64,000 nucleotides of DNA from Gracilaria domingensis (Eukaryota; Rhodophyta; Florideophyceae; Gracilariales; Gracilariaceae): NCBI GenBank assembly GCA_022539475.1, contig VCMS01000005.1, forward strand, positions 310,001 to 374,000. Reading direction: 5' to 3'. The notes beneath the pieces were generated by a model. It ran no database searches, was not told the DNA's origin, and worked only from the letters and a program-made list of their open reading frames with translations. Of the stretch, positions 46,690 through 56,073 are shown in pieces (the stretch's first letter is position 1; every line of letters begins with the position of its first letter). The translations under genes were made by a program, and so were the position numbers.

Positions 46690-48420
46690 ATGTTCCTATC
46701 CACTGTGATGAAAATAACCGTACTGGAACTGTGTTTACTACTCACAGTTGTGGCCGAAGCCCTTCCGCACAGCAAGAGTTCGGGACGCTCTTGGATAAAA
46801 AGTTATGAGGAGCTCAAGGACCAAACCTGGCTTTCTATAAGCCATGGTGGGCGAGATGGGGGGCTCTATTGTGCAGGACGACTACGATATGCCCACAACA
46901 GTAAGATACCTTGCTTTAGTACAGCAAAAATGGAAACTGAGGAAGAGAACACAAATGATCATGTCAACGGGGTAATTTGCAAGCTTGACTCAAGAAAGGG
47001 ACGAAAGATCTGGTGTGCGCGAACTTGCGAAGCAGGTATTCCTGTGCTTTCTGTCGTGGCATCTGGAAAGGATATCGTGTATACTGCTGGAGGAACCAAT
47101 AGTGAGAACACTGTCTTGTTCGGCGTTGAGAAGAAAACAGGGCGACAGGTAATGTATGTTCTCATTCAAGGAAAAGTAGCGAAGATGGATGACAACCTTG
47201 ACGGGGTATACGTTTGTGGAAGGGGCACAGACGAAGACGGGAAACCTGGAATGATGATTGCACGTATCGCAGAAGCAGGAAATCTCCAATGGCTCAGGAT
47301 TCTTCGAGATGGGGGACTAGAAAACTGCCTGTCAATCAGTGCGATGAAAAAGGGCTTCTCAGTGTTCGTAATCGGCATAATGAGAAGTAGTTCAGACAAA
47401 TTCAGGTTGTCTGTAATGAAGCTTAAGAGAGCAACTGGTGAAGTTGAGTGGACAACAAAACTCGCAGAAAACCATTACGTACCGACTAGCGGTGATGTCA
47501 TCGCAAAGAAAGGTGTGTACGTTGCAGCACTAAAATCTGATTCGAAGAGCGAGCGTGCACAAGTTGTGATCCACAAACTTGGACAAGGATCAGGTATAAC
47601 GCTATGGTCAAAATCCGGAAAGGATGCCGATGTAGTGTATGAATCGGGCTTCCGTGGTGAGCATGACTTTGTATACGCTTCTTGCAACAACAGTGGCGTT
47701 CGTATTAGTTTCGTAGCCTCCAGTAGCACTAATTCGTTGCTCGGAGATGTGGAACGCAAGAACGAGATATGGATACAACAGCAACATCCGGTTATGTCAG
47801 AAGCTGTTGATACTACGCTCGGTATCGACCAAGCTGTAATACTTTGGCGTACTAATCAAGGGGGTAATATGATACAAAAAGTATCGTTTAATCGTGTACG
47901 AGAAGCGGAAAGCGAGGCTGGTGTTGCAATCACGCGAGTCAAAACGAAGTTGAAGATGGCTCTACCAACTGCCAGGGAACAATCCCTGACGGCTGGAATA
48001 TGCGACATAGTGGGGGATGCAATACGAGGCAGAGCGCGAATTGCAAACGGCCTCCTTATGGCAGGCGGAAAGGTGACAAAATATGAAGCAGAGATGGTCA
48101 TTAGAAAGGTGCTGGAAGACCGAGACAACAACGGACGGTCATATGTGGAGAGAAATCTAGACCTTGGAAAAAGGAGCGTACTTCTCGAAGGAAAGCTGAC
48201 CACAATCGACGCAAGGCATTATGAGGGTCGGTCAACGCAGAGACCGCACAGATCTGCTACGATTGGTACACTTGCCGGACCAGTTGAAGCTGGAGGGCAG
48301 AAATCCGTCGTGGCAGAGGCAACGAAGGCCAGTTGGTGGACTTGGTGGAAGGGATTGATACTAACAATCGGAGTCGTCGGGGTGGGTGTGGTTGTGTGGC
48401 TAGTTTTACGTCGGTTTTGA
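46690..48420 (+). CDS. Orphan type I membrane protein with beta-propeller-like ectodomain
   Basis: A 576-residue protein. The hydrophobic start (about 8-25, LELCLLLTVVAEALPHS) is a signal peptide. The bulk (about 50-410) shows repeated blade-like units: a strand, a GVYVAG or DIVYTAG segment, then a GxVxW-type strand (KLDSRKGRKIWCAR, KKTGRQVMYVLI, RATGEVEWTTKL), as in PQQ-like quinoprotein or SBBP beta-propellers. A Lys/Arg-rich helical stretch follows (about 415-500). The C-terminus WWTWWKGLILTIGVVGVGVVVWLVLRRF is a membrane helix with a 3-residue cytosolic basic tail. I know no named family with this arrangement. The ATG at 46690 or the Met at codon 7 both precede the signal. Confidence 0.65.
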   Translation: MFLSTVMKITVLELCLLLTVVAEALPHSKSSGRSWIKSYEELKDQTWLSISHGGRDGGLYCAGRLRYAHNSKIPCFSTAKMETEEENTNDHVNGVICKLDSRKGRKIWCARTCEAGIPVLSVVASGKDIVYTAGGTNSENTVLFGVEKKTGRQVMYVLIQGKVAKMDDNLDGVYVCGRGTDEDGKPGMMIARIAEAGNLQWLRILRDGGLENCLSISAMKKGFSVFVIGIMRSSSDKFRLSVMKLKRATGEVEWTTKLAENHYVPTSGDVIAKKGVYVAALKSDSKSERAQVVIHKLGQGSGITLWSKSGKDADVVYESGFRGEHDFVYASCNNSGVRISFVASSSTNSLLGDVERKNEIWIQQQHPVMSEAVDTTLGIDQAVILWRTNQGGNMIQKVSFNRVREAESEAGVAITRVKTKLKMALPTAREQSLTAGICDIVGDAIRGRARIANGLLMAGGKVTKYEAEMVIRKVLEDRDNNGRSYVERNLDLGKRSVLLEGKLTTIDARHYEGRSTQRPHRSATIGTLAGPVEAGGQKSVVAEATKASWWTWWKGLILTIGVVGVGVVVWLVLRRF

Positions 48421-49083
48421 AGTTTAAGGACAGCTTACGAGATTTTGCTTCGAAATTGCCCCCGTGCGATGACGTGGATGTGGATAAAGCTCCATGCCAA
48501 GTTCAGCGGCTGAGCAGTTTGGCGGGCAGATGCCATCTTCCGCATGTTAGATAAGTTACCAGGGGTAGACTTTCACACAAGCAGATATCATGATATGATA
48601 TTGCATCGACATGCAACGCTTTCTTGCACGGATATCTCTGAGTTGACTTTGCCCGCGACTGCTGTACTTTTAAACTGTTCGTACATACTATAAACTTGGC
48701 GGGATGCAAATACTACCGGCCTTTTCACCTGCGCTTCTACTGAGGGTATCTTTGGTATAAAGATCAGAACAGATGAACGAACATCATTATGATCATCCAC
48801 ATGACCATCCCGTGAATAGGATCTCGGGGGTGAACGAGCCCAGAGTGATAACAGCACACAGCTGTAAGTCGACATTCGAATTCGCTGCAGGAGACAGCAG
48901 CTCCATTCAGAAACAACGACTGAGGCTGTCAAATTTTGAATGGCCGCATTGCGAACAACCGGAGTTTATAGTTTAAACAAGTCCCAGCGTGCACCGCGTC
49001 ACACCCGCGCTGCACTGCCTTTGGTCCCGAGGGTACTGTTTAAATCCGTGCCCTCCCCTCCCATCTCCTCCTCGCTTTCCGCG
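48421..49083. other. Intergenic, nothing recognised
   Basis: Upstream of VAP. The last 80 bases are pyrimidine-rich, a leader type seen before several genes here. No gene. Confidence 0.5.
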
Positions 49084-50025
49084 ATGCCCGACGTACACTC
49101 CCCCCCTCCCCTCAACGACTCCACTCCACCGCCGCCTCGTCTCGCCATGGATCTCGTCGATGTCGACAAGCGTGTCTTACGCTTCCCTGTCAATTCTCAG
49201 CCGTCTGGCGCTATCATCAGCGAAACGCTTACCGTTACCAACGCCGCTACCACGCATGTCGCCTTCAAGGTCAAGACCACCAATCAGCACCGCTACATCG
49301 TGCGTCCGAACCTAGGTCTCATTCCCCCGCGCGGTTCTTCCGAAATCTTCATCGCACTGCAGCCGACGCGGTTTGAAGCCCCCGAGCTAGGTATGTCACG
49401 CGACAAGTTCTTGTTGCGTGTCATTGAGGCGCCAGAACTCGCTGATTCGAAGCTACCGAACGATTTCTGGATTGTTCATGAGAAGGATGTCGCCGTGAGG
49501 GATGTCAAGTTCAAAGTAGAGTTCGTGCACCCATCACCTGTATCTCAGCCATCGCACCCATCTCCTCAACTAAACGAAGTGTCTGCGAGCCTGTCTGCCA
49601 CGAATCCCGTAACTCTTGCGACATCTGCCGCGCCACATCCGAGAGACTTGCCGCCCTCTACCAATTCGGAATCTGTCCTTCCTTCTGGCTCCCAACGAGA
49701 GGCAATAGCTTCATCTTCTACGCAGCCACCTACAAAGGACGGGGTGCAACAGTTGATGGAGGGCAGAGACTTCGATGCTGCCATAGAGCGCGTTCGCCAA
49801 TTGCAGCAGTTGTTGGATGCGAAGAACCTTGAACTCGCCAGACTCAAGACGCAGCTTGCTGAAACAAATGCCCAGACACAAGCGGTGCTCGACAACGCCC
49901 CCAAGGCCCCCATCTCTGCGAATAAGCTCTTGTCCGATCCCTTCGGTGGTGTTAGTATCGCAGGTATTGGTCTCATGCTGCTTCTTTTCCTTATTCTCGT
50001 TAATGTCATTTTGCGCATCTTGTGA
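49084..50025 (+). CDS. VAMP-associated protein (VAP), ER membrane-contact tether
   Basis: A 313-residue tail-anchored ER protein that binds FFAT motifs of lipid-transfer proteins. The MSP domain spans about 20-145: VDKRVLRFPVNSQPSGAIISETLTVTN, then HVAFKVKTTNQHRYIVRPNLGLIPPRGSSEIFI and KFLLRVIEAP. The K-T and VRP-G residues of the FFAT pocket are kept. A Ser/Pro-rich linker (about 150-225) and a coiled coil (about 235-275, VRQLQQLLDAKNLELARLKTQLAE) follow, then the anchor GIGLMLLLFLILVNVILRIL. ATG at 49084 (MPDVHS) is chosen; the frame runs 48 codons upstream into a non-protein-like leader. An ATG at 49147 (MDLVDV) would start right at the domain. Confidence 0.9.
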   Translation: MPDVHSPPPLNDSTPPPPRLAMDLVDVDKRVLRFPVNSQPSGAIISETLTVTNAATTHVAFKVKTTNQHRYIVRPNLGLIPPRGSSEIFIALQPTRFEAPELGMSRDKFLLRVIEAPELADSKLPNDFWIVHEKDVAVRDVKFKVEFVHPSPVSQPSHPSPQLNEVSASLSATNPVTLATSAAPHPRDLPPSTNSESVLPSGSQREAIASSSTQPPTKDGVQQLMEGRDFDAAIERVRQLQQLLDAKNLELARLKTQLAETNAQTQAVLDNAPKAPISANKLLSDPFGGVSIAGIGLMLLLFLILVNVILRIL

Positions 50026-50468
50026 CTGTTGCTCAAATTCTGTAACAAAAGCCGGCTATTTGCTGTAAACTCTTTATGTGGGCTCGTTGCACTTTGCTCG
50101 GCAGACATGGTCTTCGACACCTATAATCGAAGGTTGAGTCTATGACGGTACAGTCATTGGGTATTCAAGCACAGAGTTTGCTTTTGCATTCATAATGTTC
50201 TTATTCTAGATGTTGCTCTCTAGTTTCTTCTGACTTTTTCATTGCCATACAAATTCACGCGCAAGCTAAATGAAACATTTACCGACGGTGCCGCCTATAC
50301 GTTCGCGAACTGCATTTTCAGGCTCCGCTGTCGACGTCAAGTGGATTCTGAACCAAAAAAATGGTTCAGCAACCTTCGAAGCTCACTAATACCGAAGGTA
50401 TTAGTACAATAGGTACAACAGTATATACACAGCTTTCTGCCCGTCTGAGTATTGTCAACGATAGACAC
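50026..50468. other. Intergenic, nothing recognised
   Basis: Convergent 3' flanks of VAP and the Nup96-like gene. ATGGTTCAGC and ACCGAAGGTATTAGTAC-type short repeats near 50370-50410 (GAAGGTATTAGTA close to TACCGAAGG). No gene. Confidence 0.45.
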
Positions 50469-53400
50469 CTATTCGTCGACTGTCAAGTACTTCCCGTACG
50501 CCGGGAACGCACCACTTAACCGCGTACTAATAACTTGCCCTTTCTCCTCCTCTGCGGTGTACTCAGCGGTGAGCCTGAATTTTACGCTACTGCTGACAGG
50601 CAGTCGTCCCAAATCATCAACCAGATCTGCCACCATCTCATTTCTCCTGGCATCATAGACACACAACAACATAGCTCTTTGTGCAGTTGCAATCCCATCT
50701 GCAATGACCCGCACACATTGTCGCTGTACATTACTTCTTGCCCTTTCCTTGAAAACTCCCAGTCTTTCAATCATGTCATGCAAAACTACGATGTCAGCTA
50801 GTGGTTTCTCCTGCGGTACGCCCACTACATGTTCCATGTAATCCAAGAGAAGACCACCCCCGTTAAGCCAGTTAGATATATGCTTTCTTTTCCCCAGTTC
50901 CCTGAGCAAACTGACGCAGGACTCATATCGTGCAAATTCTTCTCCTACAATAACCTCTGGCATAATTATCTCTGTAAGTAAAACGTGAGCGTTTGTGCTA
51001 CCTTGTTCAGTCTCGCATTTCAACCACATTTTGCATTCCTCCAGTGCGTCTCTTTCTTCTCTAGCCACTAGGGCTTTAGCCTCAGCGATCCATGCTGCAG
51101 GCACATGCAACACATCTTGCAGGAATGTTAGCGAACTCATTTGCTTCAGCGAAACAGCCCCCCTTACTTCGGAATCTAAGGCTTCCTGATTTTCATCTGC
51201 TTGCCTCATGTTTCCCTCACCCTCAATTTCCATAGGTTCCGCACGAGGCCCTTCTGTCAACACCTCAACAGAATCACGTTCTACATCCCGCCAATCTCGG
51301 ATAAGGGCGGTTTTCAAAGTTTCCATTGGAGCTCCACCACTGCATAGCACGTAAAACGCCCAAAGAGGGAGACCAGCGGCGTGTAGCTGTGATGAAAATG
51401 CGTCTGCCAAAACACAAGGCGCTGATTTCGTTGTTGCTTCAGGGATAATAGCAGAGAGCACCTGATGCAGTAACCATGAAAAACGTGCATCTAGTGGATT
51501 GTACTCGAAACCAAAACTGCAACTGGAGTAGACCCCCGACGTTATTGGGTATTTTCCAGTTGGGTCGGCATATAACCGCAGCATATGATATGCCACATCG
51601 AGCTCTGATTCCGAATTTAGGTGAGGTGCCGATGTCTCTATTTCGGAGTCCTTGATTGCACTAACCGCTGCAGCAACTCGATCCGGCTGAGGATCTTCCG
51701 AATTCCCAGCACCATGGACAAGCTCCATGATGAATAATCTGTACCACGAGAATCCCAGATACCGAGCAACTGAGGAAACGTGACCCGCCAGTATAAGAAG
51801 TATTAGCCTTTCGTTGATGTCTACTGGGGAATCCTCAGTAGCTTCTTCAAGAATCCTGTCTCCGATGGAAAAATTTGTACGAGGTTCCTCCATTACGGCG
51901 GGATCGACTAACCGATATGCGACAAGTTGGTCCATTGCATCATACCGTAAATCCTCTTTGGGCACTTCTAATGCTCTAGCCATAAGCACGGCTAATCTCA
52001 AGTGACCTTGGTCAATGGCGATGTCAACTGCTTTCTCAACATCACCTAGACAGAGATCAATTACTGCCCGACGCATTGGAGTAACTTCGAGGTCGGGCTC
52101 ATCGAAAACGCTCTGAGCAGGGCCCTCAGCCCATTCCGAAAGTCTGCGCATAAGGTTATCGTCTCCGTCAATGTAGCCCTTCCCAGCACTTTTGTACAGC
52201 GCAAATAACAGTCCAAACACTACCAGAGCATGCCTGGAGTTATCATCGCCATAACTCTTAAGACCATCGTCAAGATCATTCAGAATTTGGGTCATGGTGA
52301 CGTTGAATACGTTTGGAATATCAAAGGCCTCACTTAGGGACGGGCGTTGCAACGTACAGCTTTCGACAGAATTCTGAAAGCCATTCCATGCAGCGAACTG
52401 ACCCCTCAGCATGAGAGCAAGTACATCTCGTTGTCCTGGTGACTGGGAATGCAACGGAGTCGCTTCGATCGTGAACCCGTTTCCATCAAAGGAATGTGGT
52501 ATAGAACTGTATTTTTGAGCCAGAACAAAGTTCGAATTGAATGACATTCTCGTTGAGCGCCCTAAACATAACCCAGTATCAACGAAAACATGCTGAGATC
52601 CTGCTGAAAGGGAGTTCTTTAACTTAGGAAAAGTCGAGCGAGATGGAAGAACCATGTCTGGGACTACTCTAGGGGCCTCCTCGACGTCTGAATCAGGCTC
52701 AACAGGAGTTCCTGTTGGGGCATAGAAAGAGTAAGCGTTAGAAATTGGCACATCAGACATCAAAGGATCGTCCGACAATCTTCCCAAAGGCTGTGATTTG
52801 GTGTCGAACAGAGCCTCGCGTAGATTATGAAGTCTTGGGTAGTCAAAGTCACTATCCTTCCATTCGTGTGATGGCTTGAAGGGGTCATCGAAGGGGTCAA
52901 TACTAAGCTGTGGAGTTGGTTTCTCGACAGGCTCCCCTTCTGATTTGATCTCTTCCTCGTCGTCTGTGAGATCAACAATAACCCTGGCTGACATACGGGG
53001 CCTTGTAGTTGACGATACCGGTTCCTTCTTTTCTACTTGCATTGGAGACTGGTGCTCTTGTTTCCATGTTATTCGAGAGGACATTGGAATTCGACGACGT
53101 GCAGGGGTCTGGCCCGCCTTTCTTGTGAGCGCTCGACGGTCAACACTTTCAACACGATCTTCACCGATTTGGCGCGGTTCAGCGTCCGAATCCTCATCAT
53201 CCGAGTCAATGTAGCGGTAGCGTGAAAATGAGCACACCGAAAAACCAAAGCCAGATATAACGGAATGCTTAGTCCATGCGCCCAAGTAATGGGCGCGTAC
53301 GCGCTGGCACCATCGCTCCGCTGAAGGAAAAGATATAGAAGGAATATGAAACCATACATGCGCCGGTCCATTCAGGGAGCAGTCGGATGGGACGTAAATG

Positions 53401-53594
53401 GACGAAGGACCCCAAGAAACTAATGGAGCATCTTCTTGTCGGGCTGTACGGGAGAAGAACACGGCATGATGACCGTGGAGGGATATAACGTGCACGGGCA
53501 TGAATTCAGACCAAAAGCGCAGTCCCTGTCTCCAAGAAAAGCGGAGGATTGGGCTTGATTTGCTGCTCCAACAGAAAACGGCGAGTTGTCGATG
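50469..53594 (-). CDS. Nucleoporin Nup96-like with degenerate autopeptidase domain, 5' end uncertain
   Basis: At least 1010 residues from the ATG at 53501; the frame stays open to 53594, right behind a splice-acceptor-like TTAACCTTGTAG, so an upstream exon is likely. The N-terminal part resembles the end of the Nup98 autoproteolytic domain: SLNGPAHVWFHI, then GFGFSVCSFSRYRYIDSDDEDSD. Family members have HFS-xYG at this spot with cleavage before Ser; here His is replaced by Ser (SFS). An acidic Ser-rich linker (about 100-290) is followed by an all-helical ACE1-type nucleoporin region (MRRAVIDLCLGDVEKAVDIAIDQGHLRLAVLMARAL near 520) to the end. In plants too, Nup96 is a separate gene from Nup98 yet keeps this domain. 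It belongs to the Y-complex scaffold. Without the His, self-cleavage is doubtful. Confidence 0.68.
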   Translation of the reverse strand, partial: HRQLAVFCWSSKSSPILRFSWRQGLRFWSEFMPVHVISLHGHHAVFFSRTARQEDAPLVSWGPSSIYVPSDCSLNGPAHVWFHIPSISFPSAERWCQRVRAHYLGAWTKHSVISGFGFSVCSFSRYRYIDSDDEDSDAEPRQIGEDRVESVDRRALTRKAGQTPARRRIPMSSRITWKQEHQSPMQVEKKEPVSSTTRPRMSARVIVDLTDDEEEIKSEGEPVEKPTPQLSIDPFDDPFKPSHEWKDSDFDYPRLHNLREALFDTKSQPLGRLSDDPLMSDVPISNAYSFYAPTGTPVEPDSDVEEAPRVVPDMVLPSRSTFPKLKNSLSAGSQHVFVDTGLCLGRSTRMSFNSNFVLAQKYSSIPHSFDGNGFTIEATPLHSQSPGQRDVLALMLRGQFAAWNGFQNSVESCTLQRPSLSEAFDIPNVFNVTMTQILNDLDDGLKSYGDDNSRHALVVFGLLFALYKSAGKGYIDGDDNLMRRLSEWAEGPAQSVFDEPDLEVTPMRRAVIDLCLGDVEKAVDIAIDQGHLRLAVLMARALEVPKEDLRYDAMDQLVAYRLVDPAVMEEPRTNFSIGDRILEEATEDSPVDINERLILLILAGHVSSVARYLGFSWYRLFIMELVHGAGNSEDPQPDRVAAAVSAIKDSEIETSAPHLNSESELDVAYHMLRLYADPTGKYPITSGVYSSCSFGFEYNPLDARFSWLLHQVLSAIIPEATTKSAPCVLADAFSSQLHAAGLPLWAFYVLCSGGAPMETLKTALIRDWRDVERDSVEVLTEGPRAEPMEIEGEGNMRQADENQEALDSEVRGAVSLKQMSSLTFLQDVLHVPAAWIAEAKALVAREERDALEECKMWLKCETEQGSTNAHVLLTEIIMPEVIVGEEFARYESCVSLLRELGKRKHISNWLNGGGLLLDYMEHVVGVPQEKPLADIVVLHDMIERLGVFKERARSNVQRQCVRVIADGIATAQRAMLLCVYDARRNEMVADLVDDLGRLPVSSSVKFRLTAEYTAEEEKGQVISTRLSGAFPAYGKYLTVDE

Positions 53595-54150
53595 CTACAA
53601 GGTTAACATACGAAGTCCAACTCGTTCTGAGAACAAGTTAGAAGCTGGTGGGGCACATGCTTGCTTTCCGAAATGAACTTCGTACCAGGGGTATGCAGGG
53701 GAATGGTTGATCCCCTTCACAAACACAAAATTTGAACTTTCGGTCGCTCCGCGTGACGTGATCCATTTGTTCAGTTCTCAAACAGGATCAATGTAAGCTG
53801 CATCGTGAAAGTGATCGTGTCAGTGCCATGTCATGGTGACGTGGTCGCGCTCATCATCTCGCGCACTTTCGCTCACCTGGACAGTCTCCAGGCTGGACCG
53901 ACTCCAGCCGCTGGAGTCGGCGAGAAGTGGCAGACAGTCGGGCTACTTACGCATCACGGCCCTTGCATCCGTTTGCCTCAATTGCTTCTCTGTCAACTTA
54001 TGCACCCCAAAGCGATCGTTTCCAGTCGGGGTATGTAATTGTGCCACAGCGACGCTTCCGCTGAGTCTGTTTTCCTGTCTCCGCTCTTCATCCCGTTTCC
54101 CCGAACGCAGCTCCTTTCCTGTCATTTCTCGCTAACTCAACAACCCCACC
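53595..54150. other. Upstream region between Nup96-like and GRDP-like genes
   Basis: Divergent region. Holds the 23-bp perfect palindrome at 53898-53920. Minus-strand frames near 53620-53780 may contain the missing first exon of the Nup96-like gene, but nothing is recognisable. Confidence 0.45.
53898..53920. promoter_or_regulatory. 23-bp perfect palindrome with one-base centre
   Basis: Arms CCGACTCCAGC and GCTGGAGTCGG around a single C at 53909. It is the longest of the one-base-centred palindromes in the window. It lies 230 bases before the GRDP-like ATG. A further partial copy of the arm (GGCTGGACCGACTCC) overlaps its left side. Confidence 0.6.
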
Positions 54151-55689
54151 ATGGATTCACATCTCCTCAATCTCGAGCTCCAACGCATGCATCGCAATTT
54201 GTCACATGCAATGATGCAGTACCTTCACGCTACGCGAAGGATGACCTACATGGTGAAGGCTGTTGACCTTACCTATGAATCCATGTACGAGGGACCTGCT
54301 CTACAGCGCTCAATCTGGCGCTACGAAGCATTGTGGTTACCTCTCCTTGCGGCAATTTCGAATCCTCCTAGCAGAGACGATGAAAACCCAATCAAACCGC
54401 GCTGGGCGCAGTCCAATTTTGCCCTCAAGGTCGATGAGATTCGTGCCAAGAACTTTGCGAAGGGCGGTCTTTGGCTTAACCGCGACTCAGTCGTCCCGCC
54501 TCTGGACATCGCATGGGTCTGGCACTGTCATCGCCTGAACCCTCATGCCTATGCCGAAGACCTTGCGCGCTTTGCGCGCGACGAAGATGCGAATACTATC
54601 GCGTATATGAGACAACAGGCCTGCTCCACAGCCATCGACACCGCATTCAAGTTCAGTGATGGCGAGGATTCTCAAAGTAGACCCACGCGCCGTCTGTGGG
54701 AAATCATATATCCATATGAGGCTTACATGCCGAAGTATCTTCTTAACCACACGTATGCTGAAGAGGAGCACAGGAAACGTCAACATATTACCAGTTACAC
54801 GAATGAAATCAACCGTTCCACCTTCCGCTCAGTTCTGCAACACGACCTCGCTCGTGCTGCCCTTATTCAGAAGTCCTTTGTATATCAGATTGTAGACAAC
54901 GACGACCCGGAGAAATGCGAATACTATGAAACAAACGGCTATCTTATGCGTGCGTTTCAACGCTACTTGATGTTCATCGTATTGCACAAAAGCGCGAATG
55001 AATTGCTCGTGCCTATGAAGGATATAAACGTTATATGGCACATGCATATTTCATGTACTATGGAGTACGAAAACGACTGCAATGCTCTAATCGGTTACGT
55101 TGTAAAACATGACAGTATCGCCGTTGAAGACACGCGAAGGAAAGAGGTTGAGGAGATGGAAGAGGAAACTTTGGCAAATGGAGAAGCTAGAACAAATCTC
55201 GAAGATAGCGAACTAGATGAAATTCGTGAACGCCGCCAGAGAGGGATATCGATCGCTCGTACAAAACGGCTATGGGAGAAGGTGTATGGGAGCAAACCGC
55301 GTTATGACATTCCGGATACAAGGTACAGAGGGGTACCGAATGGGGAGCGAGGTGGTTTCAAGGAAGTTTTTGAGAAGACGAACGGAACTTCCCGCGACAT
55401 CTCATGGATAGAGACTCTTTTCTTTATGGCACTTGCCATTCTCGTTTTTTTTATTGGAGCTACGGGTCTCCTTTACTCCTTCTACAAGACTATGTTCACA
55501 CATGGCAAATTTTTTGCGGGTCTTCCTTTGAGTGTTGGAATAATGGTTTCGGGTGTTTATATTTTCTTAGCGATTCCAATAAGCAGACCACTGTCTTCAG
55601 ACTCCCGTTACTGGCTTGAACGTGCTTATAAGCAGACCCACAACCCTCTCCCTACGTACCTTACTCCGACATCCAGGAAGAACCTGTGA
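54151..55689 (+). CDS. GRDP-like (DUF1399) protein with C-terminal membrane helices
   Basis: A 512-residue protein. The family signature VPPLDIAWVWHCHRLNPHAYAEDL (about 114-137) matches the glycine-rich domain protein / DUF1399 motif PxDxxWxWHxHxLNPxxY. A second similar motif MKDINVIWHMHISCTMEYENDC (about 290-311) is the usual repeat. Plant GRDPs continue with Gly-rich domains; here instead a Glu/Arg-rich linker (about 325-375) is followed by two hydrophobic helices (about 420-443, FFMALAILVFFIGATGLLYSF, and 455-478). The His-rich W-x-WH-x-H segments are conserved but of unknown chemistry. The start ATG at 54151 (CACCATGG) is a strong context. Plant relatives act in stress responses; that role is not deducible here. 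Confidence 0.8.
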   Translation: MDSHLLNLELQRMHRNLSHAMMQYLHATRRMTYMVKAVDLTYESMYEGPALQRSIWRYEALWLPLLAAISNPPSRDDENPIKPRWAQSNFALKVDEIRAKNFAKGGLWLNRDSVVPPLDIAWVWHCHRLNPHAYAEDLARFARDEDANTIAYMRQQACSTAIDTAFKFSDGEDSQSRPTRRLWEIIYPYEAYMPKYLLNHTYAEEEHRKRQHITSYTNEINRSTFRSVLQHDLARAALIQKSFVYQIVDNDDPEKCEYYETNGYLMRAFQRYLMFIVLHKSANELLVPMKDINVIWHMHISCTMEYENDCNALIGYVVKHDSIAVEDTRRKEVEEMEEETLANGEARTNLEDSELDEIRERRQRGISIARTKRLWEKVYGSKPRYDIPDTRYRGVPNGERGGFKEVFEKTNGTSRDISWIETLFFMALAILVFFIGATGLLYSFYKTMFTHGKFFAGLPLSVGIMVSGVYIFLAIPISRPLSSDSRYWLERAYKQTHNPLPTYLTPTSRKNL

Positions 55690-56073
55690 ACTACAGGTCT
55701 TGACTTTTTCTTGCTGATTGATTTGTGAACGCATTATGGTAGATCTTCGTGCTTCATAAAGCTCATCTGTCATTGCCTTCTCGAGACCATGCCCGTAGGA
55801 GCAGGAAATCCAGTCATTTGTCGGAAGCTGATGATTTCTTGTGGCCTATGAGTGGAAAGGATCCCAGATTTAGAGCCCTCTTTCTTTCTTGAGAAGGGCA
55901 ATCGCGTTTCCGACGTGTAGAAACTTCGATTGGCTCATGAGAACTGTGGTCAACTCGAAGGTTTATATCGAAGAACTATCGAGATCGTACAGCTACATGA
56001 AACACGAGATGGAAACAGAATCACTTGGAGTCCAATTTGCCACATCTATGCAAAAGGTTTTTGGCTGTGCTCT
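55690..56073. other. Intergenic, nothing recognised
   Basis: Convergent 3' flanks of the GRDP-like and Hop genes. Confidence 0.5.
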
